From assembly GCA_903643055.1 (NCBI GenBank), contig CAHJWV010000524.1, positions 1 through 8,745 of the forward strand: 8,745 nucleotides of DNA. The letters are read 5' to 3'. The translations under genes and the position numbers were made by a program. This DNA comes from Burkholderiales bacterium. GTDB taxonomy: Bacteria > Pseudomonadota > Gammaproteobacteria > Burkholderiales > Burkholderiaceae. This document shows, piece by piece, positions 1 through 5,765 of the stretch. The notes beneath the pieces were generated by a model. That model searched no databases, was not told the origin of the DNA, and saw only the letters and a list, made by a program, of their open reading frames with translations. The first letter of the stretch is position 1, and the number at the start of each line of letters is the position of its first letter.

Positions 1-305
1 GCCTGCGCGCCAAGCCGGCGCGGGCCGAGGCCGCAGCGCCAGCCGCTGCCGAGGCTTTGCCCCGTGCCGCTGCGGCGCCGAAGCGCGCCAAGCTCAGCTA
101 CAAGGAACAGCGCGAGCTGGATGGCCTGCCTGCGCGCATCGAAGCGTTGGAGGCGGAGCAGAAGACTTTGGGCGATCGCCTGGCTGGAACCGACATCTAC
201 GCCGGTGACGCCAAGGTGTTGGCCCAAGCCCAGGCGCGCTACGCCGCGATCGACGAGGACTTGCTGGCTGCGATGGCGCGCTGGGAAGAGCTGGGCGCGC
301 GCTGA
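1..305 (+). CDS. uup: ABC-F family ATPase Uup, C-terminal fragment (5' end outside window)
   Basis: Reading from base 3, about 100 residues run to a TGA at 303-305. They show an Ala/Pro-rich linker followed by a charged helical segment beginning KLSYKEQRELDGLPARIEAL. This is the typical start of the C-terminal coiled-coil domain that follows the second ATPase domain in Uup-type ABC-F proteins. In the family, Uup is a soluble ATPase linked to ribosome function and to precise excision of transposons, and its C-terminal domain binds nucleic acid. Both ATPase domains lie upstream of the window, so the Walker and signature motifs cannot be checked. The TTG at 57 is an internal codon, not a start. 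The gene converges with the minus-strand gene ending at 365. Family assignment is good; the choice of Uup over a close ABC-F paralogue rests on this tail alone. Confidence 0.85.
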   Translation, partial: LRAKPARAEAAAPAAAEALPRAAAAPKRAKLSYKEQRELDGLPARIEALEAEQKTLGDRLAGTDIYAGDAKVLAQAQARYAAIDEDLLAAMARWEELGAR

Positions 306-318
306 GAGACGTGGTGTT

Positions 319-355
319 AACCGCTTGGGCCAGCGCGTGGATCAGCGCTGGGGTT
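319..355. terminator. Hairpin between convergent genes, possible bidirectional terminator
   Basis: CCAGCGC at 330-336 and GCGCTGG at 345-351 form a 7-bp perfect stem with an 8-base loop. AACC (319-322) and GGTT (352-355) can add four pairs beyond a one-sided bulge. It lies in the 59-bp gap between the convergent ends of uup and the gene at 365-1126, where a shared terminator is expected. There is no T-tract on either side, so a classical intrinsic terminator is not demonstrated. Confidence 0.35.
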
Positions 356-364
356 GAATCAGGC

Positions 365-1126
365 TCAGCGGCCCAGGCCACCGAACCAGGATTCGGCAAA
401 GGCGGCAGGCCGGGTGCGGCTGACGATCAGCCCCGATTGAAGGTACAGCGCATTCAACAAACGCGCGGCACGCTCAACATCAAGGCCAGGCCATTCGGCC
501 ATCTCGCGCAAGGTCACCCGGCCGCCTTGCAGCCGCTGAACCGCCGCAACCAATGCGCCGCTGACGCGCAATGCCCCGAGATCGATGCCTGGCGCCACGC
601 GGTAAGACACGGTGCCGGTGATCTCGGGCAGCAGCGTGTGGCGCGAGCCGCGCAAGGCCAGTTCCCAGAGTACCGGGCGCAGCGAGTGGTAGTGCTGGTT
701 TTCGCCCACCAGAGACAGCTCGTCGTCACCCGGTGGGCGCAACACGGCCGGCTCGACATGCAGGACCTGCAGTTCCTTGGGCCGTTGATGCAATAAGGCC
801 TCGAGGTTGACCGGGCAGTGCACCAGTCGTTCGATGGCGAACACCGTCAGGGGTACGACCGACTCGCCCATCTGCAGATACATCACCACTTGCTGGGAAT
901 GACGCACGCAGGCGGCCAGCACATCCACGACATCGGAAGATCGACCGCTGCGTTCGAAGCGGCTCAGGTCGGCCATCAGCGAAGGGCTGAGCTTGACCTG
1001 ATGCATGCCGTTGTCGTGGACCTCGTGGGCACGCGGCCCACCCGGCCCATGCAGGTAGCGTTGAAACGAGCTGGCTCGCATCAACTCGGGCTCGCCGAAA
1101 GGAATGGTGGATTCGAACATGGCCAT
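365..1126 (-). CDS. Hypothetical protein, 253 residues, possible C-terminal winged-helix domain
   Basis: I do not recognise this family. The protein starts MAMFESTIPFGEPEL and looks soluble, with no signal peptide or membrane helix. The middle (about residues 65-130) has hydrophobic alternation suggesting an alpha/beta fold, including a VVMYLQMGESVVPLTVF stretch. Residues 184-237 read like a helix-turn-helix or winged-helix unit: VTLREMAEWPGLDVERAARL would be the turn and recognition helices, followed by an LQSGLIVSR hairpin. A DNA-binding or protein-binding role is inference only. It lies 46 bp downstream of the MocR gene on the same strand and may be cotranscribed. The ATG at 1126 has no clear Shine-Dalgarno, and the ATG at 1120 is an alternative start two codons later. 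The coding style matches its neighbours, so I take it as a real gene. Confidence 0.75.
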   Translation of the reverse strand: MAMFESTIPFGEPELMRASSFQRYLHGPGGPRAHEVHDNGMHQVKLSPSLMADLSRFERSGRSSDVVDVLAACVRHSQQVVMYLQMGESVVPLTVFAIERLVHCPVNLEALLHQRPKELQVLHVEPAVLRPPGDDELSLVGENQHYHSLRPVLWELALRGSRHTLLPEITGTVSYRVAPGIDLGALRVSGALVAAVQRLQGGRVTLREMAEWPGLDVERAARLLNALYLQSGLIVSRTRPAAFAESWFGGLGR

Positions 1127-1172
1127 CGAGCCGCGACTTTAGGTCAGTGCGCGAGGGGGCGCAACGGGGTCT

Positions 1173-2612
1173 TCACAGGGCATCGCGTGCTCGCTCCAGT
1201 GCCCGCCAGAATCGGGCGTCCTGTGTACTCGCAAAATTGATGCGCATCAGCGTGCTCGGTCGCGGCGTCGCATGAAATATCGTTCCGGGCGCGAGCAGCC
1301 AGCCTGCGTCGAGCATCGAATGCGATAACCGTTCGGTATCGGCACCGACATCGAGCCAACCAAACAAGCCACGCGGTGGCGATACGAAGCGGCACCCCGC
1401 GCTTTCAGCGAGCTTCACTGACCGCGCGCGCGCGGTGTCCAGCTGCTGCATCACGCGTTCGGCATGCCGGCGCAGCAGCCCGCTTTCCAGGCAATGGGCC
1501 AAGGCCTGTTCGGTCAGCGCGGGGGTGGTCAGGCTGGTCAGCATCTTGGTGTCGATCAGCCGATCGATCAGCGTGGGCGATGCGGCCAGGAAGCCGACGC
1601 GCCAGTTCGGCACCAGGATCTTCGAGAACCCGGAGATGTAGATGACGCGTTCCAGTGAGTCGAGCGCGGCCAGGCGCGGCAAATGGGGCGATGCGAGATG
1701 CGCGTAGGTATCGTCTTCGACGATGTGCAGATCGTTCGCCTGGGCCAGCTGCAGCAGCCGATGCGCATGAGCGAGCGACAAAGAGGCGCCGGTCGGGTTG
1801 TGAAGCACAGACACAGTAATGTAGAGACGCGGCCGGTCTTGTGGCTTCTGGGCGTTGATCAACTGCTGCATCACGGCCAGGTCAGGCCCGTCTTCGCCGC
1901 GAGGCACCGCGAGGATGCGCAGGCCGAGCGCGATCAGCCGTGCGTATTCGATCGGCCAGGCCGGCTCGTCGACCAGCACGGTGTCGCCAGCGCGAAGCAG
2001 CGTGCGGGTCACGATGTCGAGCGCCTGTGTGGCGCCCAGGGTGGTGACGATCTGTTCAGGCACGGCCGCAATGCCCAGGTCACTCAGCCGGCGCGACAGC
2101 ACGGTGCGCAGGCGCAAGTCGCCGGCCGGCTCGCCATATTGAAGTAACAGCGGGCCGAGTTGCGCGCCTTGGCTGACGCGGCGCAGTGCCTTGCTGAGCA
2201 TCGGCAGGTCCAGCCACTCCGCAGGCAAGGTGCCCAGCCCCGGCATGGGCCGCGAGCCAGGGGGTTGGAACATGCCGCGCACCAGCGCGGTGGCGCTGAC
2301 CGGCGCGGCAGGGCGCGGCGAGCGATGCGCAGCCGAGGGTTCGTCTGCCGACGAGGGCGTGCCGTGAGACTGATCGCGAACGAAAAAGCCGCGTTGCTTG
2401 CGGGCTTCGACCAAGCCCTGCGCAAGCAATTGGTCATAGGCCGCGACCACCGTGTGTGGGCTCACGGCATGCCGTTTGGCGCATTCACGCACCGAGGGCA
2501 GGCGGGAGCCGGGGGCGATCAGGCGTTGTCGGATGTGAGCCGCAAAACGGTCTGACAGCTGCTCGGTCAGTGTGGAAGCGGCATTGCGGGCCAGTGGAGA
2601 GGAGACGTTCAT
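1173..2612 (-). CDS. MocR/PdxR-family transcriptional regulator (GntR HTH plus aminotransferase domain)
   Basis: The 479-residue protein has an N-terminal GntR winged helix (about residues 13-80; SRLPSVRECAKRHAVSPHTV is the helix-turn-helix core). A Pro/Ala/Ser linker follows (about 82-108), then a full fold-type I aminotransferase domain (about 120-479). The PLP-site residues are intact: HNPTG at 271-275, VEDDTY at 298-303, the Schiff-base lysine K331 in SGFSK, R338 and carboxylate-binding R457. In the MocR family such proteins bind PLP or a PLP-amino acid aldimine and control nearby genes, usually divergent ones. I chose ATG 2612 because it puts the usual short lead before the HTH. A frame continues upstream to 2663, but that stretch lies over the likely promoter. 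No Shine-Dalgarno is clear. It is divergent from the exporter-aminotransferase-PhzF genes, its most likely targets. The effector is unknown. Confidence 0.93.
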   Translation of the reverse strand: MNVSSPLARNAASTLTEQLSDRFAAHIRQRLIAPGSRLPSVRECAKRHAVSPHTVVAAYDQLLAQGLVEARKQRGFFVRDQSHGTPSSADEPSAAHRSPRPAAPVSATALVRGMFQPPGSRPMPGLGTLPAEWLDLPMLSKALRRVSQGAQLGPLLLQYGEPAGDLRLRTVLSRRLSDLGIAAVPEQIVTTLGATQALDIVTRTLLRAGDTVLVDEPAWPIEYARLIALGLRILAVPRGEDGPDLAVMQQLINAQKPQDRPRLYITVSVLHNPTGASLSLAHAHRLLQLAQANDLHIVEDDTYAHLASPHLPRLAALDSLERVIYISGFSKILVPNWRVGFLAASPTLIDRLIDTKMLTSLTTPALTEQALAHCLESGLLRRHAERVMQQLDTARARSVKLAESAGCRFVSPPRGLFGWLDVGADTERLSHSMLDAGWLLAPGTIFHATPRPSTLMRINFASTQDARFWRALERARDAL

Positions 2613-2641
2613 GGGGCACGTACGCGGATGTCCGGGGATGA

Positions 2642-2709
2642 TCTGTGCTGGCAATGCAGCCAATACAGTCTGCGGTCTGTTCCGTTTAAGTGTATTGGTT
2701 CTGTGCTGG
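2642..2709. promoter_or_regulatory. Nested repeat array in the divergent promoter region, probable MocR operator
   Basis: CCAATACA (2660-2667) and TGTATTGG (2691-2698) form a perfect 8-bp inverted repeat with centres 31 bp apart, close to three helical turns. Outside it, TCTGTGCTGG occurs twice in the same orientation (2642-2651 and 2700-2709), 58 bp apart. MocR regulators are known to bind widely separated direct or inverted repeats as domain-swapped dimers, which fits this spacing. The left half-site overlaps the candidate -10 of the MocR gene and the right half-site overlaps the candidate -35 of the exporter gene, so one bound dimer could affect both directions. Assignment to this regulator is inference from position and geometry. 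Confidence 0.6.
2662..2689 (-). promoter_or_regulatory. Candidate promoter of the MocR gene
   Basis: On the minus strand, TTAAAC (2689-2684) and TGTATT (2667-2662) are separated by 16 bp and could serve as -35 and -10 elements. The match is only moderate (three and four of six consensus bases). The -10 lies within the left half of the inverted repeat, which would give autoregulation if that is the operator. The predicted transcript would carry a leader of roughly 40 bases. Confidence 0.3.
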
Positions 2710-2725
2710 TCTCGGGACCTAGACT
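2695..2725 (+). promoter_or_regulatory. Candidate promoter of the exporter operon
   Basis: TAGACT at 2720-2725 is a fair -10 element. The best upstream -35 is TTGGTT at 2695-2700, leaving a 19-bp spacer, longer than the optimum of 17. A long spacer plus an overlapping half-site would fit a promoter that needs activation by the MocR protein. Transcription would begin at about the ATG at 2732, giving a leaderless or nearly leaderless mRNA. This agrees with the lack of a Shine-Dalgarno there. Confidence 0.35.
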
Positions 2726-2731
2726 GATTTT

Positions 2732-3634
2732 ATGAACCAAGAAAATAAAGGCCTGTGGCTCGGCTTGCTGGGCGTCACCATCTTTTCCTTGACGACGCCG
2801 ATGACGCGTCTGGCAGTGGGCTCGGCTGCCGATCCGCAGCTTTCGCCGTGGTTTGTCGCGGGAGGGCGTGCTGCGGTGGCAGGCTTGCTGAGCGTGATCT
2901 ATCTGATGCTGAGTTCGGCGCCGCGGCCACGTGCGCAGCATGGGGTGCCGTTGATCGTCAGCGCGCTCGGCACGGTGGTCGGGTTCCCGGTTTTTCTCGG
3001 CCTGGCACTGCGAGACGTCGATGCGATGCACGCGGCGGTCGTCACCGGCCTGCTGCCGCTGGGTACGGCGATCGTGGCGGCGCTGGTCTTGCGCCAGCGG
3101 CCATCCTTCGGGTTCTGGGCCTGTGCCTTGATTGGCTTCGTGCTGGTGATGGCGTTTGCGCTGTTCGGAGGCAGCGGGGTCCAGTGGGCCGATGGCTTGT
3201 TGCTGTGCGCGGTGGTGAGTGGCGCGATCGGCTATGTCGCCGGGGCTCGGCTGTCGACGCAGTGGCGGGCCGAGCATGTGATCTGCTGGGTGTTGGTGAT
3301 CAGCCTGCCATTCAGTGTGCCGCTGGCCTGGATCGCTCAGCCGGTGCAGGCGGTGTCGGCCGGTGCGTGGGTCGGGTTTGGCTATGTGACGCTGTTTTCG
3401 ATGTGGCTCGGGTTCTTCGCGTGGTATCGCGGCCTGGCGCTGGGCGGCACGATGCGCGTCAGCCAGGTGCAACTGGTGCAGCCGTTCTTGACCTTGCTGT
3501 TTGCGGTGCCGGTGCTGGGTGAGCGTTTGAATGCGGTCACCCTGGTGTTTTCGCTGGCGGTGATCGCCACGGTCTTCATTGGCAAGAGAATGCCAGTGGG
3601 CACCGTGTCTGCCGTTCCCGCCCCGGCTGCCTGA
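2732..3634 (+). CDS. EamA-domain (DMT superfamily) transporter
   Basis: The 300-residue protein is almost wholly hydrophobic, with about ten predicted membrane helices in two repeats of five, the standard EamA/DMT size and layout. Helix 1 starts near residue 8 (LWLGLLGVTIFSLTTPMTRL). The end of the second repeat carries the family-typical LVQPFLTLLFAVPVLGERL (about 248-266), followed by a last helix and a short Pro/Ala tail. DMT members in the inner membrane mostly export amino acids, amines or related metabolites; this one's substrate is unknown. It is divergent from the MocR gene and 36 bp upstream of the aminotransferase, suggesting efflux of the substrate or product of that enzyme. The ATG at 2732 has no good ribosome-binding site. 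The stop codon sits in the loop of a strong hairpin. Confidence 0.93.
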   Translation: MNQENKGLWLGLLGVTIFSLTTPMTRLAVGSAADPQLSPWFVAGGRAAVAGLLSVIYLMLSSAPRPRAQHGVPLIVSALGTVVGFPVFLGLALRDVDAMHAAVVTGLLPLGTAIVAALVLRQRPSFGFWACALIGFVLVMAFALFGGSGVQWADGLLLCAVVSGAIGYVAGARLSTQWRAEHVICWVLVISLPFSVPLAWIAQPVQAVSAGAWVGFGYVTLFSMWLGFFAWYRGLALGGTMRVSQVQLVQPFLTLLFAVPVLGERLNAVTLVFSLAVIATVFIGKRMPVGTVSAVPAPAA

Positions 3635-3646
3635 GCAGCCGGGGCG
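3619..3646 (+). terminator. Perfect 12-bp GC hairpin at the exporter stop codon
   Basis: Bases 3619-3630 and 3635-3646 are perfectly complementary, giving a 12-bp, nearly all-GC stem with a four-base loop CTGA. The loop contains the last base of the final Ala codon and the UGA stop. The sequence after it has no T-run, so it is not a classical intrinsic terminator. It may instead attenuate read-through, mark a processing site or protect the upstream mRNA, setting unequal expression of the exporter and the genes behind it. The structure is certain from the sequence; the function is inferred. Confidence 0.5.
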
Positions 3647-3661
3647 AATCATTTCGAACCT

Positions 3662-3665
3662 GGAG
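3662..3665 (+). promoter_or_regulatory. Ribosome-binding site of the aminotransferase gene
   Basis: GGAG is spaced five bases before the ATG at 3671. It fixes the start and is the clearest Shine-Dalgarno in the operon, contrasting with the exporter gene, which has none. Confidence 0.7.
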
Positions 3666-3670
3666 TTTTC

Positions 3671-4861
3671 ATGACGACATCTTCTCCGTGGACCTTGGCG
3701 CGCCGTGCGGCGCGCATGAATCCCTCGGTCATTCGCGAGATCCTCAAAGTCACCGAGCAGCCGGGCATCATTTCGCTGGCCGGCGGCTTGCCGTCGCCCG
3801 ATACCTTTCCGATCGAAGCGATGCGCGAGGCCACGCGCCGCGTCTTGGCCGATGCCCCGCGCGAGGCTTTGCAGTACGCGGCAAGCGAGGGCTTCGGGCC
3901 GCTGCGTGAATGGGTGGCCACCGAATTGGCCGGGCACGGCATTCACGTCGATCCGTCGCAGGTGCTGATCACGACTGGGTCGCAGCAAGGGCTCGATCTG
4001 GTCGGCAAGGTGCTGATCGACGAAGGCAGCCGGGTCGCGGTGGAGTCGCCTACCTATCTGGGCGCGCTGCAGGCCTTCACGCCGTGCGAGCCGGAATTCC
4101 TGTCGGTGGCGTGTGACGATGACGGCCCCTTGCCCGATGAGTTGCAGGCTGCGCGAGGCGCGCGTTTCCTGTATGCACTGCCGAACTTCCAGAACCCGAG
4201 CGGCCGCACCATCGGCGCGGCTCGGCGCGCAGCGTTGGTCTCGGCGGCGCAGGCGCTCGGCTTGCCGCTGGTCGAAGACAACCCGTATGGTGAGTTGTGG
4301 TTCGATGAGCCGCCGGCCGCGCCGCTGGCCTCGCTGTGGCCCGAAGGCGTGGTGTACCTCGGCTCGTTCTCGAAGGTGCTGGCGCCGGGCTTGCGGCTGG
4401 GCTATGTCGTGGCACCGAAGGCGCTGTATCCGAAGCTGCTGCAGGCCAAGCAGGCCGCCGATCTGCACACGCCGGGCTTCAACCAGCGCGTGGTGTATGA
4501 AGTCATTCGCGATGGCTTTCTGACGACGCATGTGCCGACCATTCGCGCCCGCTACCGCGCCCAGCGTGATGCGATGGCGGCGGCGCTTTCGGCGCACATG
4601 CCCGCCGGGTGCCACTGGAATGTGCCGAAGGGCGGCATGTTCTTCTGGGTCGAGCTGCCGCCGCAGATCGATGCGGTAACGATGCTGCCGAAGGCGGTGG
4701 CTCAGGGCATGGCTTATGTGCCAGGCTCGGCGTTCTATGCCGATCATCCGAAGGCCAACACGCTGCGCTTGTCGTTCGTCACGGTGTCGCCGGAGCAGAT
4801 CACCCGTGGCATTCAGGCGCTGGCCCAAACCCTCGCGCAAACCTTGTCGGAGCCGGCATGA
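3671..4861 (+). CDS. PLP-dependent aminotransferase, class I/II (LysN / kynurenine-aminotransferase-like)
   Basis: The 396-residue protein is a complete fold-type I aminotransferase of usual length. The N-terminus (MNPSVIREILKVTEQPGIISLAGGLPSPDTFP split over residues 16-47) is typical of the 2-aminoadipate/KAT II/LysN group, where the substrate lid includes SLAGGLPSPD. Cofactor residues are present: TTGSQQG (101-107) for phosphate, QNPSG (174-178), VEDNPY (201-206), K235 in GSFSK as the Schiff-base lysine, R242, and R366 for the substrate carboxylate. It should transfer an amino group between an amino acid and a 2-oxo acid in the cytoplasm. This family is broad (aminoadipate, aromatic or branched amino acids, kynurenine), so the substrate is not assigned. 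It lies between the exporter and PhzF-like genes, and its stop overlaps the next start. Confidence 0.93.
   Translation: MTTSSPWTLARRAARMNPSVIREILKVTEQPGIISLAGGLPSPDTFPIEAMREATRRVLADAPREALQYAASEGFGPLREWVATELAGHGIHVDPSQVLITTGSQQGLDLVGKVLIDEGSRVAVESPTYLGALQAFTPCEPEFLSVACDDDGPLPDELQAARGARFLYALPNFQNPSGRTIGAARRAALVSAAQALGLPLVEDNPYGELWFDEPPAAPLASLWPEGVVYLGSFSKVLAPGLRLGYVVAPKALYPKLLQAKQAADLHTPGFNQRVVYEVIRDGFLTTHVPTIRARYRAQRDAMAAALSAHMPAGCHWNVPKGGMFFWVELPPQIDAVTMLPKAVAQGMAYVPGSAFYADHPKANTLRLSFVTVSPEQITRGIQALAQTLAQTLSEPA
4849..4852 (+). promoter_or_regulatory. Ribosome-binding site of the phzF-like gene
   Basis: GGAG lies five bases before the ATG at 4858 and inside the end of the aminotransferase gene. 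It supports 4858 as the start rather than the in-frame ATG at 4876 or codons farther upstream. Confidence 0.6.
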
Positions 4862-5736
4862 CGCATACAGGCCACATGGATACAGGCCGTGGTGAACCAC
4901 CCAGGCGCTTTCGCTTCACGCAGGTCGATGTGTTCACCGACCGCGCGTTGCTCGGCAACCCCTTGGCCGTCGTACACGATGCCGATGGCTTGAGCGACGC
5001 GCAGATGGCGGCGTTCGCGCGCTGGACGAACCTGTCCGAAACCACCTTCCTGCTGCCGCCCACCGATCTGGCGGCCGACTACCGTCTGCGCATCTTCACG
5101 CCCGGTGGCGAGCTGCCGTTTGCGGGCCATCCGACCCTCGGCAGCTGCCACGCCTGGCTGGGTGCCGGCGGTGAGCCGAAGGTGCGGCGACAAGTGGTGC
5201 AGCAATGTGCCGTCGGCCTGGTGCGAATCCGCCTGCAGGGCGAACAAGCAGCGTTTGCGGCGCCGCCGCTGCGCCGCGAACCGGTGGATGCCGCGACCTT
5301 GGCGGCGGTGCTGAGCGCACTGGGTTTGTCGGCCGAGCGCGTGCGGGCCACGCAATGGCTGGACAACGGCCCGCGGTGGCTGGGCCTGATGGTGGACGAT
5401 GCCGCCACGGTGTTGGCCTTGGAGCCCGATCACGCGGCCCTCAAGCAGTTGCCGAAGGTCGGTGTCATCGGGCCACGCGTCGCCGGTGGCGACAGCCAGT
5501 TCGAGGTGCGTGCCTTTGCGGCATCCATTGGCATCACCGAAGACCCGGTCACCGGCAGCTTGAATGCCGGCCTCGCGCAATGGCTGATCGCCGAAGGCCT
5601 GGCGCCCGCCGCTTATGTCGCCGCACAAGGCATGCGGCTCGCGCGGGCGGGCCGCGTCAGCATCGAGAAGGAAGGCGATACCGTCTGGGTCGGCGGACGC
5701 AGCATGAGCTGCATCCGCGGTGAGCTGACGCTGTAA
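4858..5736 (+). CDS. PhzF family protein (isomerase-like, diaminopimelate-epimerase fold)
   Basis: The 292-residue protein has the PhzF hallmarks: FTQVDVFTDRALLGNPLAVV (20-39), the catalytic-type glutamate E61 in NLSETTF, GGELPFAGHPTLGSC (83-97), and EDPVTGS (228-234) with the following helix. In PhzF the equivalent Glu acts as acid/base in isomerising dihydro-3-hydroxyanthranilate, but most homologues outside phenazine clusters have unknown substrates. No other phenazine gene is present, so that pathway is not implied. ATG 4858 overlaps the aminotransferase stop (ATGA), pointing to translational coupling and a shared pathway. The open frame extends upstream within the aminotransferase gene, but that stretch is a shadow. 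The first residues contain a short duplication (HTGHMDTG), offering a second start at 4876. It converges on the Wzz gene 20 bp beyond its stop. Confidence 0.92.
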   Translation: MTHTGHMDTGRGEPPRRFRFTQVDVFTDRALLGNPLAVVHDADGLSDAQMAAFARWTNLSETTFLLPPTDLAADYRLRIFTPGGELPFAGHPTLGSCHAWLGAGGEPKVRRQVVQQCAVGLVRIRLQGEQAAFAAPPLRREPVDAATLAAVLSALGLSAERVRATQWLDNGPRWLGLMVDDAATVLALEPDHAALKQLPKVGVIGPRVAGGDSQFEVRAFAASIGITEDPVTGSLNAGLAQWLIAEGLAPAAYVAAQGMRLARAGRVSIEKEGDTVWVGGRSMSCIRGELTL

Positions 5737-5765
5737 CGCGCTGGCCCCGCGAGGGCTCAGCCGCG
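5737..5765. terminator. Hairpin at the convergent phzF-wzz junction, possible bidirectional terminator
   Basis: Bases 5737-5747 can pair with 5753-5765 over about 11 base pairs with two single-base bulges (5757 and 5762) and loop CGCGA. The 20-bp gap between the convergent stops holds nothing else. The right arm covers the Wzz stop codon. No T-tract follows on either strand, so termination strength is uncertain. Confidence 0.4.

Noticed and set aside
2613..2663. A longer MocR protein starting at 2663
   Set aside because: The extra 17 residues have no counterpart in the usual GntR N-terminus and would be coded by the inverted-repeat and promoter region.
4609..4857. A longer PhzF-like protein starting within the aminotransferase gene
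   Set aside because: The family begins just before the TQVDVF motif, and a Shine-Dalgarno supports ATG 4858. The upstream frame is inside another gene.
2609..4900. A 763-codon minus-strand open frame opposite the exporter and aminotransferase genes
   Set aside because: Its product is rich in Arg, His and Gln without any domain pattern, as expected from the antisense frame of GC-rich genes. The plus-strand products are clear family members.
4858..5736. A phenazine biosynthesis cluster, suggested by the PhzF match
   Set aside because: No phzA, B, D, E, G or other phenazine gene is present, and PhzF homologues are common outside such clusters.
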